Source: Entoloma clypeatum (taxonomy: Eukaryota; Basidiomycota; Agaricomycetes; Agaricales; Entolomataceae). From it: a DNA stretch of 64,000 nucleotides. Position 1 is the first letter of the stretch. Every line of letters begins with the position of its first letter. The notes beneath the pieces were generated by a model. The model was given only the letters and a program-made list of their open reading frames with translations. It had not been told where the DNA came from and did no database searches. The position numbers and the translations under genes are program-made. Shown in pieces: positions 35,030-45,900 of this stretch. Location of the stretch: positions 806,001 through 870,000 of the forward strand of contig OY751490.1 in assembly GCA_963565915.1 (NCBI GenBank). The letters are read 5' to 3'.

Positions 35030-35393
35030 GGAGATCAAGGGAAGGTGTGGGGATGAGGGGAGGTGGCAGGGAGGGGCATGGAAGTCTACCGAGACATCGT
35101 TCAGCATTGTCGGGACTCAATCTGAGGCTGTGGGAGATGGTGGGAGTGGGACCTGGACATCGTCGATGGAAGCCCCCTTGATTGATGGTGTAGAATGTGC
35201 CGAGGATCTCTACAAGACATGCTTTGAATCCCTGGGTTTTATTCAACAATTTAGTAAACTAGCCTATCTAACACTAACGGTTCTTGTTAGAGGTGCATCA
35301 GGATGCCTGATGCACCTCTAAATAAGGGGGATATGTGGGTTTATCAGGTGTGTAAAAGCCAGAGTAACAGAGTGAACACCTTGATGGAGACAA
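35030..35393. other. No gene seen
   Basis: Spacer between the hairpin and the solo LTR. Contains a short perfect inverted repeat on GAGGTGCATCAGG / CCTGATGCACCTC around 35290-35325. Confidence 0.4.
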
Positions 35394-35851
35394 TGTTATG
35401 GATTCGCTATCCATGGCATTGATCGCTCAGACAAGATACAAGACATAGAGGCCTTATCTGATTAATGGCCAGTTTCATCTTATCTATTGGTTTCATGCTT
35501 ACTATTCACTTTTACATCATTCGGGCCCCGGCCTCCGCTTACTCACTACAGTATGGTCATCGTTACCATATCTAGATGGTTACTCTCACACATCCTTGAC
35601 ATCGTGTTACTTATTGGACTATACTTAGATACTCTGACTCACGCCGCAGCAGTTACCATAGACACCTACTCCGGGTCCGCTTCTGGAGTCAGACCGGAAC
35701 TGCTCTAGAGTCATCTAGATGACTCGACCTTCTAGTATATATAGGGTACATACATTGCATGTATTCCCCAGATCTAGCAATCACCTTGGTATCCGCCTTT
35801 GCTACTTAAGCCTCTCTGCCTAAGCATCGCATGGGTTCGTCAACCATAACA
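35394..35851 (+). repeat. Solo LTR (Gypsy type) with TSD GACAA
   Basis: 458 bp, TGTTATGG..CCATAACA, flanked by the perfect 5-bp duplication GACAA (35389-35393 and 35852-35856). It has TATATATA at 35736 and AGATCTAGCAA at 35770, with the same 34-nt spacing as the proposed self-primer in Gypsy A. It is therefore a relative of that family left after LTR-LTR recombination. Confidence 0.85.
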
Positions 35852-35989
35852 GACAATGAACCCTCACAACATGCATGCAGGGGCTCTTGGCCTGATACTC
35901 AATCATGCTCTCATGCTTCGGGTCATTTCATACAAAGAATAACATGGAAGTTTTCCAATCGTCAATTGCCACCAACACATCAAGGATGG

Positions 35990-36345
35990 GAATGATTAGT
36001 TCGGGACATGTTCGGGACTCCGACATGAGCCTGACGGGGGAAAATAAAGGCAACTGGAACTATACACAAAGGTGGGGGGACATCAGAAATCAAGATGGCC
36101 AAAAATGGCAATATTGATAACAGGGATTTGGGAGTGTCCCAGGCCCGGCAGGTTGCCAACACCACTGTGGTCGGGATCTGGTTACTATCAGGATGGATTT
36201 CAATACTCAACCCGTTGCAGTTGTGAGTTTGATGCCTGAAGATAGCGAGTATTTTTATTCTACATATATATTTATGTATGGGGCTTTTTACATAGCGAAA
36301 GGCTGCAATTTTTTGTCTAATATGATCTACATTCATAATGGTTGC
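35990..36345 (-). repeat. GTCGGGCCCGG repeat family, copy d (inverted)
   Basis: Reverse-complement match to 32430-32755, extending on one side into the CCCGAACAT stretch shared with copy a. Confidence 0.7.
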
Positions 36346-37134
36346 TATATTGGCGGTGAGACAACAACTGCAGAGGTGACATGTGTCCTTGGTGGCCTTT
36401 CAACTTCATCCTATAATTCATCCATGTCCAAATTCTTATAGACACTGACCCATGGTTCCCTCAATATAGGTACAGGGGAATCAGGTAAATCCACCATCAT
36501 CTAGCAAATGAAAATCATCCACCAGGGTGGGTTCAACGAGCCATGAGACTTCCCTTCGACCTCCTCTCCCAGGGGCAACACAATTGCCTTCCACATAACA
36601 AAACCTCAAGGATTTCTTCATCATGTTTCCTCTGCCCAGCATATGAGACCCGTTCCCGCCTCTGACCCTCACCTGGCCCCGACAGGATGAAATTATTCTC
36701 CTACGGAGCAAGACTCGCCATCGACTCCTCTCTCCATTTTTCCTCTGCATGAAGCATTCCTTTCTTCTAGATAAAGGTCTTATCTTTCCCTGTTTTGCAA
36801 ACCCATGTATCCCCCATTTACAATATCAGCAAGGAAGACAATGTCTCCCTCAATCCAGGTTCCCGCACTCAAATGGCCACTGAACAAAGGTATCATTCTT
36901 TGGGTAGCATTCAAAAGCCGTACATAAGGCTATTGCCATTTCACCCTTATAACATCAGAGCATATTGACTTAATGTCTCATCAGCCCAGCTATTATTTAC
37001 AATGTTCACCCACTCGTCAGCCCAGCTGTAAGGTATAGACATCATGCTGGGCTCAGTCCGCTGTCACTGTTATCAAACATTATTTTCCACATCTGCTATT
37101 CTGTTGTTTATAGGTATATACTACTATAACATGT
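36346..37134. other. No gene seen
   Basis: Short ORFs only. No repeat structure recognised by eye. Confidence 0.35.
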
Positions 37135-37500
37135 GGGGGACGAGAGGCAGCCGTTGAGGGTAAGAGGAGGCCGTTGGGGGTGAGAGGAGCGGCAGAGAGC
37201 CCTTGGGGGTGAGAGACAGCCATTGGGGGCGACAGGCAACTGTTGGGCACACGAGGAGACCATAGGGGATGAGTGGGAGCCGTTTGAGATGAGAGATGGC
37301 CGTTGGGCATGCAAGGAAGCCATAGGGGGTGGCAGGCAGCCATTGGGCACACGAGAAGACCGTAGGGGATGAGTGGGAGCCGTTGGAGATGAGAGATGGC
37401 CATTGGGAATGGTAGACCATTGGGCATGAGAGGCCGTTGGGTGTGAGAGACAGCCCGCGAGGAAGCCGTAGGGGATGAGAGGCAGCTGTTTTGGGCGATG
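37135..37500. repeat. GCCGTTGGGGGTGAGAGG minisatellite
   Basis: Degenerate 20-26 bp units related to the array at 25905-26500. The unit GGGGATGAGTGGGAGCCGTT occurs twice in a ~116-bp higher-order duplication. It keeps three minus-strand frames open, giving artefactual Pro/Ser/His-rich ORFs of 160-200 codons. Confidence 0.7.
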
Positions 37501-38375
37501 ACTGTTCGAGGCAAGAGACGGCCATAGTCGACAAGGAAGATGGGGAGGAGGGCAGACACGCGGGAGGGAGGTGATGGGGGGAGTTAAAGGGATGTTGGGG
37601 CTTTGATATGGTTGACTTTTGTTGCCGGGCTCGGCAAGTTCCAGGCACGTGGCTGACCGTTGAACAATTGCCAAAGTCCAACCTCCCTTTTGACTCCCTC
37701 CATCACCTCCCTCCCACACGTCTGCTCTCTCCTCCCATCTTCCTCATCAACTCCTCCTCTTTCCATTCACACACCCGCCTGCCATGCAGGCCCAACTACC
37801 AGTGAGCACCTTCTGTACCTCACCACCCACACTTACAGAGAACAACAGGAAACACATGGAGAACACAACAGCGGTGGGTGATGGTGGGGGAGGGGAAGGG
37901 GGGAGGGCTCCTGAAATGGCCACAGTAGAGGGACGGCAGGACACAGGTGAAAGGCGGGACACACATGAGAACGGCTGGATATGCATGGGAACAGTGGGAC
38001 AGGTGAATAGGGTGTGAGGGGACGTAGTGAGGGATGCGTGGAGTGGGGGACAGCACCCTGCTCAGCCATGCTGCAGCACACTAACAGAGAACACAACGGC
38101 GGCGAGTGTGGTGGGGAGGAATACCCCTATGGCTACAGTGGGGCAATGGCAGGACATGGGTGAAGAGCGGGACATACATGAGGACGGCAGCCGCAGCGCT
38201 CAGTTTAGTGTCATGTTTTACCTAGTCAAAATATGATATTCTGTCTATTCTGCCTGTCCCAGCCCATGGAATACAGTACCTTTAAGTGTGAAGTACATAG
38301 CAAGGTGTCATTTTTGAACTGGACACCATGTGGGTTCCTACTGTTAATACACAACTACTGTACTATCTTGCTCCA
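37501..38375. other. GC-rich spacer with GGGACA-type motifs
   Basis: No gene. Two loosely repeated segments (37880-38010 and 38085-38190) share GGACACAGGTGAAAGGCGGG-like words and resemble the 54-55 kb inverted-repeat region. Confidence 0.35.
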
Positions 38376-38500
38376 ATGCTACTGTACACTATGGCCCTAC
38401 ACACTACTACAGCACTACAGCACTACAGCACTACAGATCACTCCAACCCTACAGGGCCCTACAGGTTTGGGTGTGTTTGCTACAATTTACTACAGCCAAA
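38376..38500. repeat. CTACAGCA tract
   Basis: Short tandem CACTACAG units. Similar CTACA-rich tracts occur at 40700-40758, 53628-53860 and 55450-55590. Confidence 0.6.
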
Positions 38501-39757
38501 AATCAGGGTTTGCTGATGTAGGTCAATATTGCAAGACATGCGACCCATGCCTCTGCACCAAGGTCCGACGCACTCTGCCCTCCGGAGAACTCAATCCACT
38601 ACCTGTGCCCATGGAGCGATGGCAAGTGACCAGTGTTGACTTCATTACTGAACTACCAGAAGCTCACGGCTATGATGCTATCATGGTGGTAGTGGATTCA
38701 GTAGGGAAGCGGGGACACTTCATCCCAACACACTCCGACATCTCCATCTTTGCACTCGGAACCACATGCTCCTATGTCCAAAATGTCTAGAAACTTCATA
38801 GACTACCAGAGGCCATTGTTTCCGACCGTGGACCACAGTTTGTTGCCAAGTTCACACGCGAACTATACAGACTACTAGGCATCAAGGTTGCTGCCTCAAC
38901 AGCCTACCACCCCGCAGTTGGATGGACAGATGGAGTGGGTCAATCAAGGACTGGAACAATACCTTCACCTATTCATCAATGAATGTCAAGACGATTGGGA
39001 CGAATGGCTTCCGATGGCTGAATTCGCATATAACAACCATGTTCACGCATCGACATGCCAAACTCCATTCTACATTGACACCGGCCGCCATCTGCGCATG
39101 GGATTCGAGCCTTGCATGCAGCGGACGGAGATTGAGGCAGTAGCGGAGTTCAGTGAGCAGATGAAGTCCGCTCTTGAAGAAGCTCATGCAGCATTGACAA
39201 AGGCAAAAGACGACATGGCGTGATATTACAACCAGCATTGGAGTACCACTCCGACATTCCACCTGGGGGACAAGGTCTTTTTAGACTCATCAGACCTCAA
39301 AACCACCCGACCCACTAAAAAACTTGCACATTGATATGTAGGTTCTTTCCCAGTGGTCTGCACTGTTGGAACACATGCCTACGAACTTCGCCTCCCCTCT
39401 TCCATGTCACATGTTCACCCAGTATTCCATGTCATCAAACTTTCACTAGTTCTCAATGACCCTTTCTGATGCCAGGTCCACTCCCCTCCGACTGTAGTCA
39501 GAGTGACTGTAGTTGGAGAAGAATTGGAGTACGATGCTGAAAACCTATTGGACAGCCAACTACATCGAGGCAAGCTTCAATTCTTGGTCAAATGGAAGGG
39601 ATATGGCTATGAAGAAAATTCTTGGGAAGCAGAAGACAACGTCCATGCTCCACATCTAGTCCGCGACTTCTACCGACAGCATCCGGGAGCTCCATGTCGG
39701 ATCTCCACAGCAATATTTGACTTGTTTTGCCTGACATGTCGAGATGCCATGCCTTGA
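38497..39757 (+). pseudogene. Chromovirus integrase-chromodomain fragment
   Basis: This is the 3' third of a Ty3/Gypsy pol. It begins in the integrase zinc module ([14 protein letters not shown]) and goes on through [34 protein letters not shown] and a mutated STAYHP..DGQ region. Next are AEFAYNNHVHASTCQTPFY, a DKVFLDSSDL linker and a chromodomain (QFLVKWKGYGYEENSWEAEDNV). It is interrupted by stops (e.g. 38788, 39221, 39332, 39467) and a frameshift near 38920. The 5' two thirds are missing, the break lying at the CTACAGCA tract. It belongs to a different family from A and B. Confidence 0.85.
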
Positions 39758-39768
39758 AAGGGGGGTGA

Positions 39769-40165
39769 TGTAAGGGCAACCACTTTTCTATTTCCTTTTC
39801 TCTTTTCCTTTCCTTTCTATTCCACCATCTCCGACGTCCTCCAATAGAATCCGCTACATCCAACATGTTATCCAACGCTCCGCATCCGATGACTCCGCTC
39901 CTCCGCATGTCAGATCACAGGTTACCATTCATCTTGTTTCCATTCATCCCCCATCCCTACTCCTGATCATTGCTCATCATTCATATGTCTCGTTTTATCT
40001 CTTATTTCATATCTCACTAGCTTGCAGGGGAATTCTTAGAACTTTCTCTTTGGATTTCCCTTGCAAGGTATGTGTTGTATTACTTATCGGACCGCTCAAT
40101 CTAAACTTTGGATTTTTCTTGCAAGCATCTGAGTTTGAGTCTTGGATCGTAAGGTTGCCCTTACA
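39769..40165 (+). repeat. 3' LTR of the chromovirus fragment
   Basis: 397 bp, preceded by the polypurine tract AAAGGGGGG (39757-39765) and bounded by perfect 13-bp inverted ends TGTAAGGGCAACC and GGTTGCCCTTACA. The 5' LTR is absent. Confidence 0.8.
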
Positions 40166-40758
40166 CTATGTAGGGCTAGTTTGTAAGATCAGGAATTACT
40201 GATGTTCAATGGTTGTAGAGATCTAAGGTGCACTTTTGTGTTTTGGGGATTCTGGGGCCCCCCACTTTTATCTGGTGATCTATGGACCCTGGAAACTGAT
40301 CCTTTGGCACATAGTGCCTCATATACTTCTAGAGCGAGGGCCAAGAAGATGAGAGGCATATATTTAGTGGATCTTCTGTGATTCTGTGGCGCATTTTTGC
40401 AATTTTAATCTGCAGGGTGCAGTATGCTCTTAACCACTAATATAGCCATTGCATATTCAATATCCTTGGCCTACTATATCATATGTATGTCTAGATTAGG
40501 GTTACATACCCCAGAAGCTAACTTTCAGTATGCACTTTAGCAATTTGGAGGGTTTGAAGATCTGTATTTGTAATAACTGATCCAGACACCGTGTGGCCTA
40601 TTCCTGGTGTGGGAAGCACCTCCTATATGATTGGAATATGGATGATGAGAAATAAGAGGCAAATATCCAATGGTTACCCTGCAATTCTGTGGCACCATCA
40701 GCAAACCAGACCTGTGCTAGGTAGCACTTGATAGCACTACATAGTGATATAGCACTGT
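40166..40758. other. No gene seen; target DNA of Gypsy B
   Basis: AT-rich unique-looking DNA ending in a CTACATAGTGATATAGCACTGT stretch of the CTACA type, into which Gypsy B inserted. The sequence continues at 53628. Confidence 0.4.
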
Positions 40759-41060
40759 TGTTACACTTTTTCACCCTCTTCCTATGCACCTTCACACGAC
40801 CCCTCAACCCTCAATCCTTATCAGACCCCGTTTCACTTAACTCCGATGACCCTGGGACATGTGTCCCCCCTATCAGTGCTATGACTCATATTGACGCGGA
40901 CAATTCCCCTTTTTGATACATTTTCACTTGTTATCTCTGACTCACGGCCTTGAGGCCTTATCTCTGACTCCTATGTCACAGCCTCCTTGAAACATCTATC
41001 CAACCAATGGCCTATTTAGCTCCTATGCAGCATATACTTATTTATAGCCATAGGATAATG

Positions 41061-41067
41061 TATATAA
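41061..41067 (+). promoter_or_regulatory. TATA box of Gypsy B promoter
   Basis: TATATAA, 35 nt upstream of the proposed self-primer at 41096. Confidence 0.6.
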
Positions 41068-41095
41068 GACCTGTAACCTTAGAGTAGAGGTCCTT

Positions 41096-41105
41096 AGCTT
41101 GACCT
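41096..41105 (+). promoter_or_regulatory. Proposed self-primer / RNA 5' end of Gypsy B
   Basis: AGCTTGACCT is the exact reverse complement of 41315-41324. The layout is the same as in Gypsy A although the sequence is unrelated, which makes chance unlikely. Confidence 0.6.
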
Positions 41106-41314
41106 AGGCATACAACACTTACTTGTCTATTCTTTGAATGCTCTCCAACTAAGTGCCTTGCGAGGACTTAGCTCTGCCAGACCTTGAACCGAGTCGTCCT
41201 TCTGAGGAACTCACTGATCTTGAACAAGTCATCCTACTGAGGGACTTGTGTGGAAACAGTACAAACCCACATGACTAGGACCTTGTACCGATTGTAGGCT
41301 ACCGCCGTAACAAA

Positions 41315-41324
41315 AGGTCAAGCT
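41315..41324 (+). promoter_or_regulatory. Self-priming primer binding site of Gypsy B
   Basis: AGGTCAAGCT starts 2 nt after the LTR end, the same gap as in Gypsy A. No tRNA-like TGG start follows the LTR. Confidence 0.6.
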
Positions 41325-41612
41325 GATCTATGTTGTCAACCCACCACGGTTTTAGATGCAAAGATTTCTCCCCGACAATCAACCTTTGGAGTCTCGTCTG
41401 ACTCAGAAGACGCACAGGAGTTCATTGATGCACCCATCACACCACGACAACTGCCGACACCGTACAGAAGAGTAACCTCCTCTTTTGTACCAGTCAACCC
41501 CACATCACCCTCTTACCTCTCCCTGAGACGAATCCCACCGCCGCCAGCTGTTGCTGTTGCTGCACCCAGACCAAAGACCCCAGACACCCCAGTTAAACCA
41601 GCACCTGTAGAA

Positions 41613-42521
41613 ATGACTTCTCAGGCAAGAACCCCAGACAAAGAAATCAAGATCAGCCCGCCGGTGATCTTCAATGGAGACAGAAGAAAACTGTCAGAAT
41701 TTTTGTTCGATGTGAACTTATACTTGAAAATGAACGATGACATCTACAACTCCAACAAAAAGAAAATCCTCTTCACGGTCTCGTATATGAAAGAAGGAAC
41801 CGCTGGGCCATGGAAGGAGTCTTGGTACAGAGACATCACCACCGCCAGAGTACCCACCTACCCAAAGTACACAGACTTCATTGAGAAACTGAGGAAGTCG
41901 TTTTCCCCGGTTGACAAAGAAGGAGATGTGTTAACTATGATGAAAACGCAGAAGATGGAGGGCATGACAGCCAACAAATTTGTTGAAAAATTCAAACTAT
42001 GGGTTGCAGAAAGTTTGATCACAGAGGAACGATCTCTCAAAGATTACTTCATGGAGGCATTGCCACACATGCTCTGAGACAAGATCTTGGGTCTTGACAA
42101 GATCCCAGAAACAGTTGATGAAGATGAATGGTACACCATGGTGTCCAGGTTGGACAACCAGTGGAGGAGAGCCAGGGCAGTCTCTTAAAGGCTTAGGCCC
42201 GATGGGGGAAAGAAGAAGTTCAAGGTTAACTATAACCCTGCACCCCGAAACACACACTTCACCCCAGACCCAAACACCATGGACATCGACCAGCTGACTG
42301 CTGAAGAAAGAGACGACCACTTCAAGAAAGGGTTGTGCTTCGTCTGCCATCAGGCAGGACACCGTGCTGATGCACACAAAGGAGGAAAGACCCCGGTTGT
42401 AAACAACACATTCAAGAAAGCTTCTGATGCATATGCCCATATCCAAGGCATTTTCAAGGACTTACCAAATGAGGAACAAGACACCTTAATCTCCGAGATG
42501 GAGAAGCAGGGTTTTCAATAA
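41613..42521 (+). pseudogene. gag: Gag of Gypsy B, decayed
   Basis: A capsid-like region from Met 41613 (DVNLYLKMNDDIYN .. GTAGPWKESWY .. FIEKLRKSFSPVDKEGDVLTMM) is followed by TGA at 42075 (CGA to TGA; LRDKIL expected) and TAA at 42186. The same frame then continues through a zinc knuckle and stops at 42519. The knuckle reads CFVCHQAGHRADAH, with His in place of the last Cys. The frame is also open upstream of 41613 back to the LTR without any in-frame ATG, with a proline-rich, protein-like translation, so the true N-terminus may lie farther 5'. Non-functional as read. Confidence 0.8.
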
Positions 42522-42601
42522 AGCAGCCTGTACCGATGTCAGCCCCGCTCAGTTTTCAATCTCCCTATCCCCTGTAATTGTAGCCGACATGAATGACAAA
42601 T

Positions 42602-42911
42602 TGTTGAAGTTCCACCTGGGCGCTAGCCGCAAGTGTACTGAAGCAACCGGCTACAGTGGAAGTACTCTACGATACCGTTCTGACCACTTACATGGATTGG
42701 AGAGGGTGAGGCTGGTGAGAGCGGTTGAGGCTGGTAAGAGCGATGGAGGCGGTTAAGAGTCAAGAGACAACTTGTTGATATTAACAGTTTCCTGGTCTTA
42801 TATACCGTACTACTGTTTGTACCAACCAAATAAGTATGTAATCGAAGATGTGTAAAGGTCACGTGATATAATCTAATCTAATCTAATCTACGTGATGGAA
42901 AAGTTTCAACA
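42602..42911 (-). repeat. 3' LTR of Copia
   Basis: 310 bp. Matches 48132-48441 with about two substitutions. Confidence 0.93.
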
Positions 42912-42920
42912 CCCCCCCAT
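42912..42920 (-). promoter_or_regulatory. Polypurine tract of Copia
   Basis: Minus strand reads ATGGGGGGG immediately before the 3' LTR, the expected place for plus-strand priming. Confidence 0.75.
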
Positions 42921-42978
42921 ATTTAGTACATACTTCTAAATACATCTTTACTTTTTCCCATATAGGTACTCTTTTCGT

Positions 42979-45900
42979 CTAGATTTTAAGTAATCCAAAG
43001 TACGGGATAAACTTGCTAAAGAGGACTTTCCCCAGATTCTTAGTTAAAAGGTCTGCAGGGTTATTCACTCCTTCAATGAATTCGACCGTAATGATGCCTT
43101 CGGATACTTTTTCTCTGACGAAGTGGAATCGCACGTCAATGTGCTTGGACCGCTTTTCAGTTACAGGGTTGGATGCGATAAAGACGGAGCCATTGTTATC
43201 TCCATAGATCGGGACTGATCCGATCTGCATCCCAAGTTCGGCAAGCATGCTTCTAAGCCATGTCACTGCGCGACTGCAATCTGATAGCGCCATGTATTCT
43301 GCTTCCGTGGAAGAGAGGGCAATGGTTTTTTGCGCCGATGAAACCCATGTTACTGCTCCAGATGCCAGCGATACGAAGTAACCAGTGGTGGACTTCCTGG
43401 TGTTTTCGTCTGACGCCCAATCAGAGTCTGTGAATGCGTAGATTCCTTTCCCAGAATCACCATCGTACATGATCGCGTAATTTTTTGTCGCCTTCAAATA
43501 CCTGCAAATATCCCTTGCCACTTCTAAATGGCGTTTGGTAGGGTTTGCAGAGAATTGGGACATTTTGATTACGGCGAAACAAATGTCGGGTCTTGTCCCG
43601 ATCATTAAGTACAATAGTGACCCGATGACGGATTGGTACTTGGATCTGAGTTCCGCATTGGGTTCATCTTCAGACTTCATGGGTTTGTAGCCCGTTGGGA
43701 GTGGGGTATGGGTGGCATTAGATTCGCTCATCCCCATGCGTGCGAGAATTTTCTCAAGGTAGGGTACTTGATCAATGAAGATCCGCTTCCCACGTTGCCT
43801 TATTTGGATAGAGAGAAATTCTTTTGGTTCCCCATCAGGGACTAGGTGGCCTAGGTCCCTACATTCCCATGTTGTCATGAAGGCCTTCTTCTTTTCCAGC
43901 GTGTATTCCCGGTTTGTGCCGAGAAAAGCAGAGTCATCGACATAAATGACGGCGATCACAGTTTCTCCTTTGGTACTTGTGTGAATGAAAACTCCCGCAT
44001 CGGAGTGAAGCCAGGCAAAGCCGAGCTTTTTCATGGAGGAATCGAGTTCCCTCCACCAGGCTAATGCGGCCTGCTTGAGTCCGTATAGGGCTTTGTATAG
44101 TCGGTACACGAGGTTTTCTTTCCCTTTTACTATGTAGCCCTCAGGCTGTCGCATGTAAATTACCTCACGGAGTGTTCCATAGAGGAAGGCTGCTGAGACG
44201 TCCAAGAGTGTCATGAACCACCCTTCAAGGGCTGTCAATGCCAGAATCAATCGGACTGTCTCGTATCTCACTACTGGTGAGAAGATCTGATCGAAGTCAA
44301 TCCCTTCTACCTGAGAGAAACCTTTTGCAACAAGGCGCGCTTTCAAACGCCCGTCGGATTTTTCGTTGTAAACCCATTTGTTCCTTAGAGCTTTCCTCCC
44401 TGTAGGTAGGGGTACTAACTCCGTGATCACCCCGCGGCTTTTGAGCATGTCTAGCTCTTTTCGTTCTGCCGCATACCAATCTTCTTTGTTCGGAAGAGAG
44501 TATATGTCTTTGTGTGACATTTCGATGATGCCTACTTGGATGGAGATTGCCTCCATTAGGAGATCGTTCATCCATGCCGTTTGACCGCCCAGTCTACGTC
44601 TTCGATCCATTTTTTCAAGATCAGAAGCAGGGGTGTCTTCCCCATAGATGCTGTCTGGCATTCTCCGAACTCGTCGTTCCCTGATCGGTCGATCTGGTAC
44701 TTGCTCGGGCTCTGGAGTGGGTACTTGTGGCTCGTCATCGGGTTCGCTACGCGGCAAATCATCGTCTGATTCAGGGTGATCTTGTCCAGTGGGAACAGGG
44801 TCATGAGGTTTTTCGTAATGACTGTCATTGTCATCGTTTCCGGGGATGAGGTCCTCAAACTCATCAGCCGGTTCTGGGTTTTCCATTTCTGGATGGTTTT
44901 CTGGCAAAGGGTCGATGTGGCATCTAGGGTACTTGCTTTCATCAAAGATAGCTTTCCCACCCATGAAAATTGTATTAGTCTCAGAATCCATGAAACGGTA
45001 TCCTTTGACCCCTGGCTTTGATCCGAGATAAATCATCAATCGAGATCTAGACTCCAGGGAATTTCTACGTTTTTCTTTTGGGATATACACATATGCCTGA
45101 CATCCGAAGACTCTGATGCTTGACATATCAGGGATCTCATTGGTCACCCTGAAGTAAGGGGTATTCCATTCGAGACGCTGCATGGGGGTTCTGTTGTAGA
45201 GAAAAGCTGCATGTTCCAAACAGAATTCCCACCACATAGGTGGTAAGCACGCGTCGAAGCGCAAGGCCTGAGATTTCTCCCACAGGGTTCGATTTATTCG
45301 TTCTGCTCGACCGTTCTGCTGGTGCTGATACGGGAGCGTGACGTCGATCAGAATTCCATGATCGGCAAGTACATCCTTGTATTCGTTAAATTCTCCACCT
45401 CCATCAACTCGCCATTTCTTTGGAGTGGCGGCGAATTGATTCTGGATCATCGCAAGGAATTGTCGCAGTGCCATGACAGCATCCGACTTCTTCCTAAGCA
45501 AGACGACCCAGACGTGGGATGAAAAATCGTCCAAAAACGTAAGGAAATATTTATATTTGTGGTATGATGCCGTGGATATTTGTTTAAGATCGGAATGGAT
45601 CAGATCAAAGGTTTTTGTTGCCCTTGTTATCGAATTTGGATATGACTGATTTGGCATTTTCCCTTTGAGGCAACCTGTGCAACTTTCCTGTGATTTCTCA
45701 CGTACTAGTGTTTCAGGTACCCCTTTGGTACTGGTGGGAATCTTTCGGAGTGCTTGATCATTTGGGTGACCAAGGCGCTTGTGCCATGTTTCAACAGTGA
45801 TTTCGCTCGAGATCGCATGGATCTGGTCATAGCGTATTTCAGTGTCTAACCAGTAAATGGTTTGACCAAGGATGTGGGGCGAAAACTGGATTTTGCTCAG

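Larger units (their letters stand above)
40759..41312 (+). repeat. 5' LTR of Gypsy B
   Basis: 554 bp, TGTTACAC..CGTAACA. Contains TATATAA at 41061. Confidence 0.9.

Noticed and set aside
37080..37719. Three overlapping Pro/Ser-rich minus-strand ORFs (160-203 codons).
   Set aside because: Same cause: a repeat array lacking stops in several frames.
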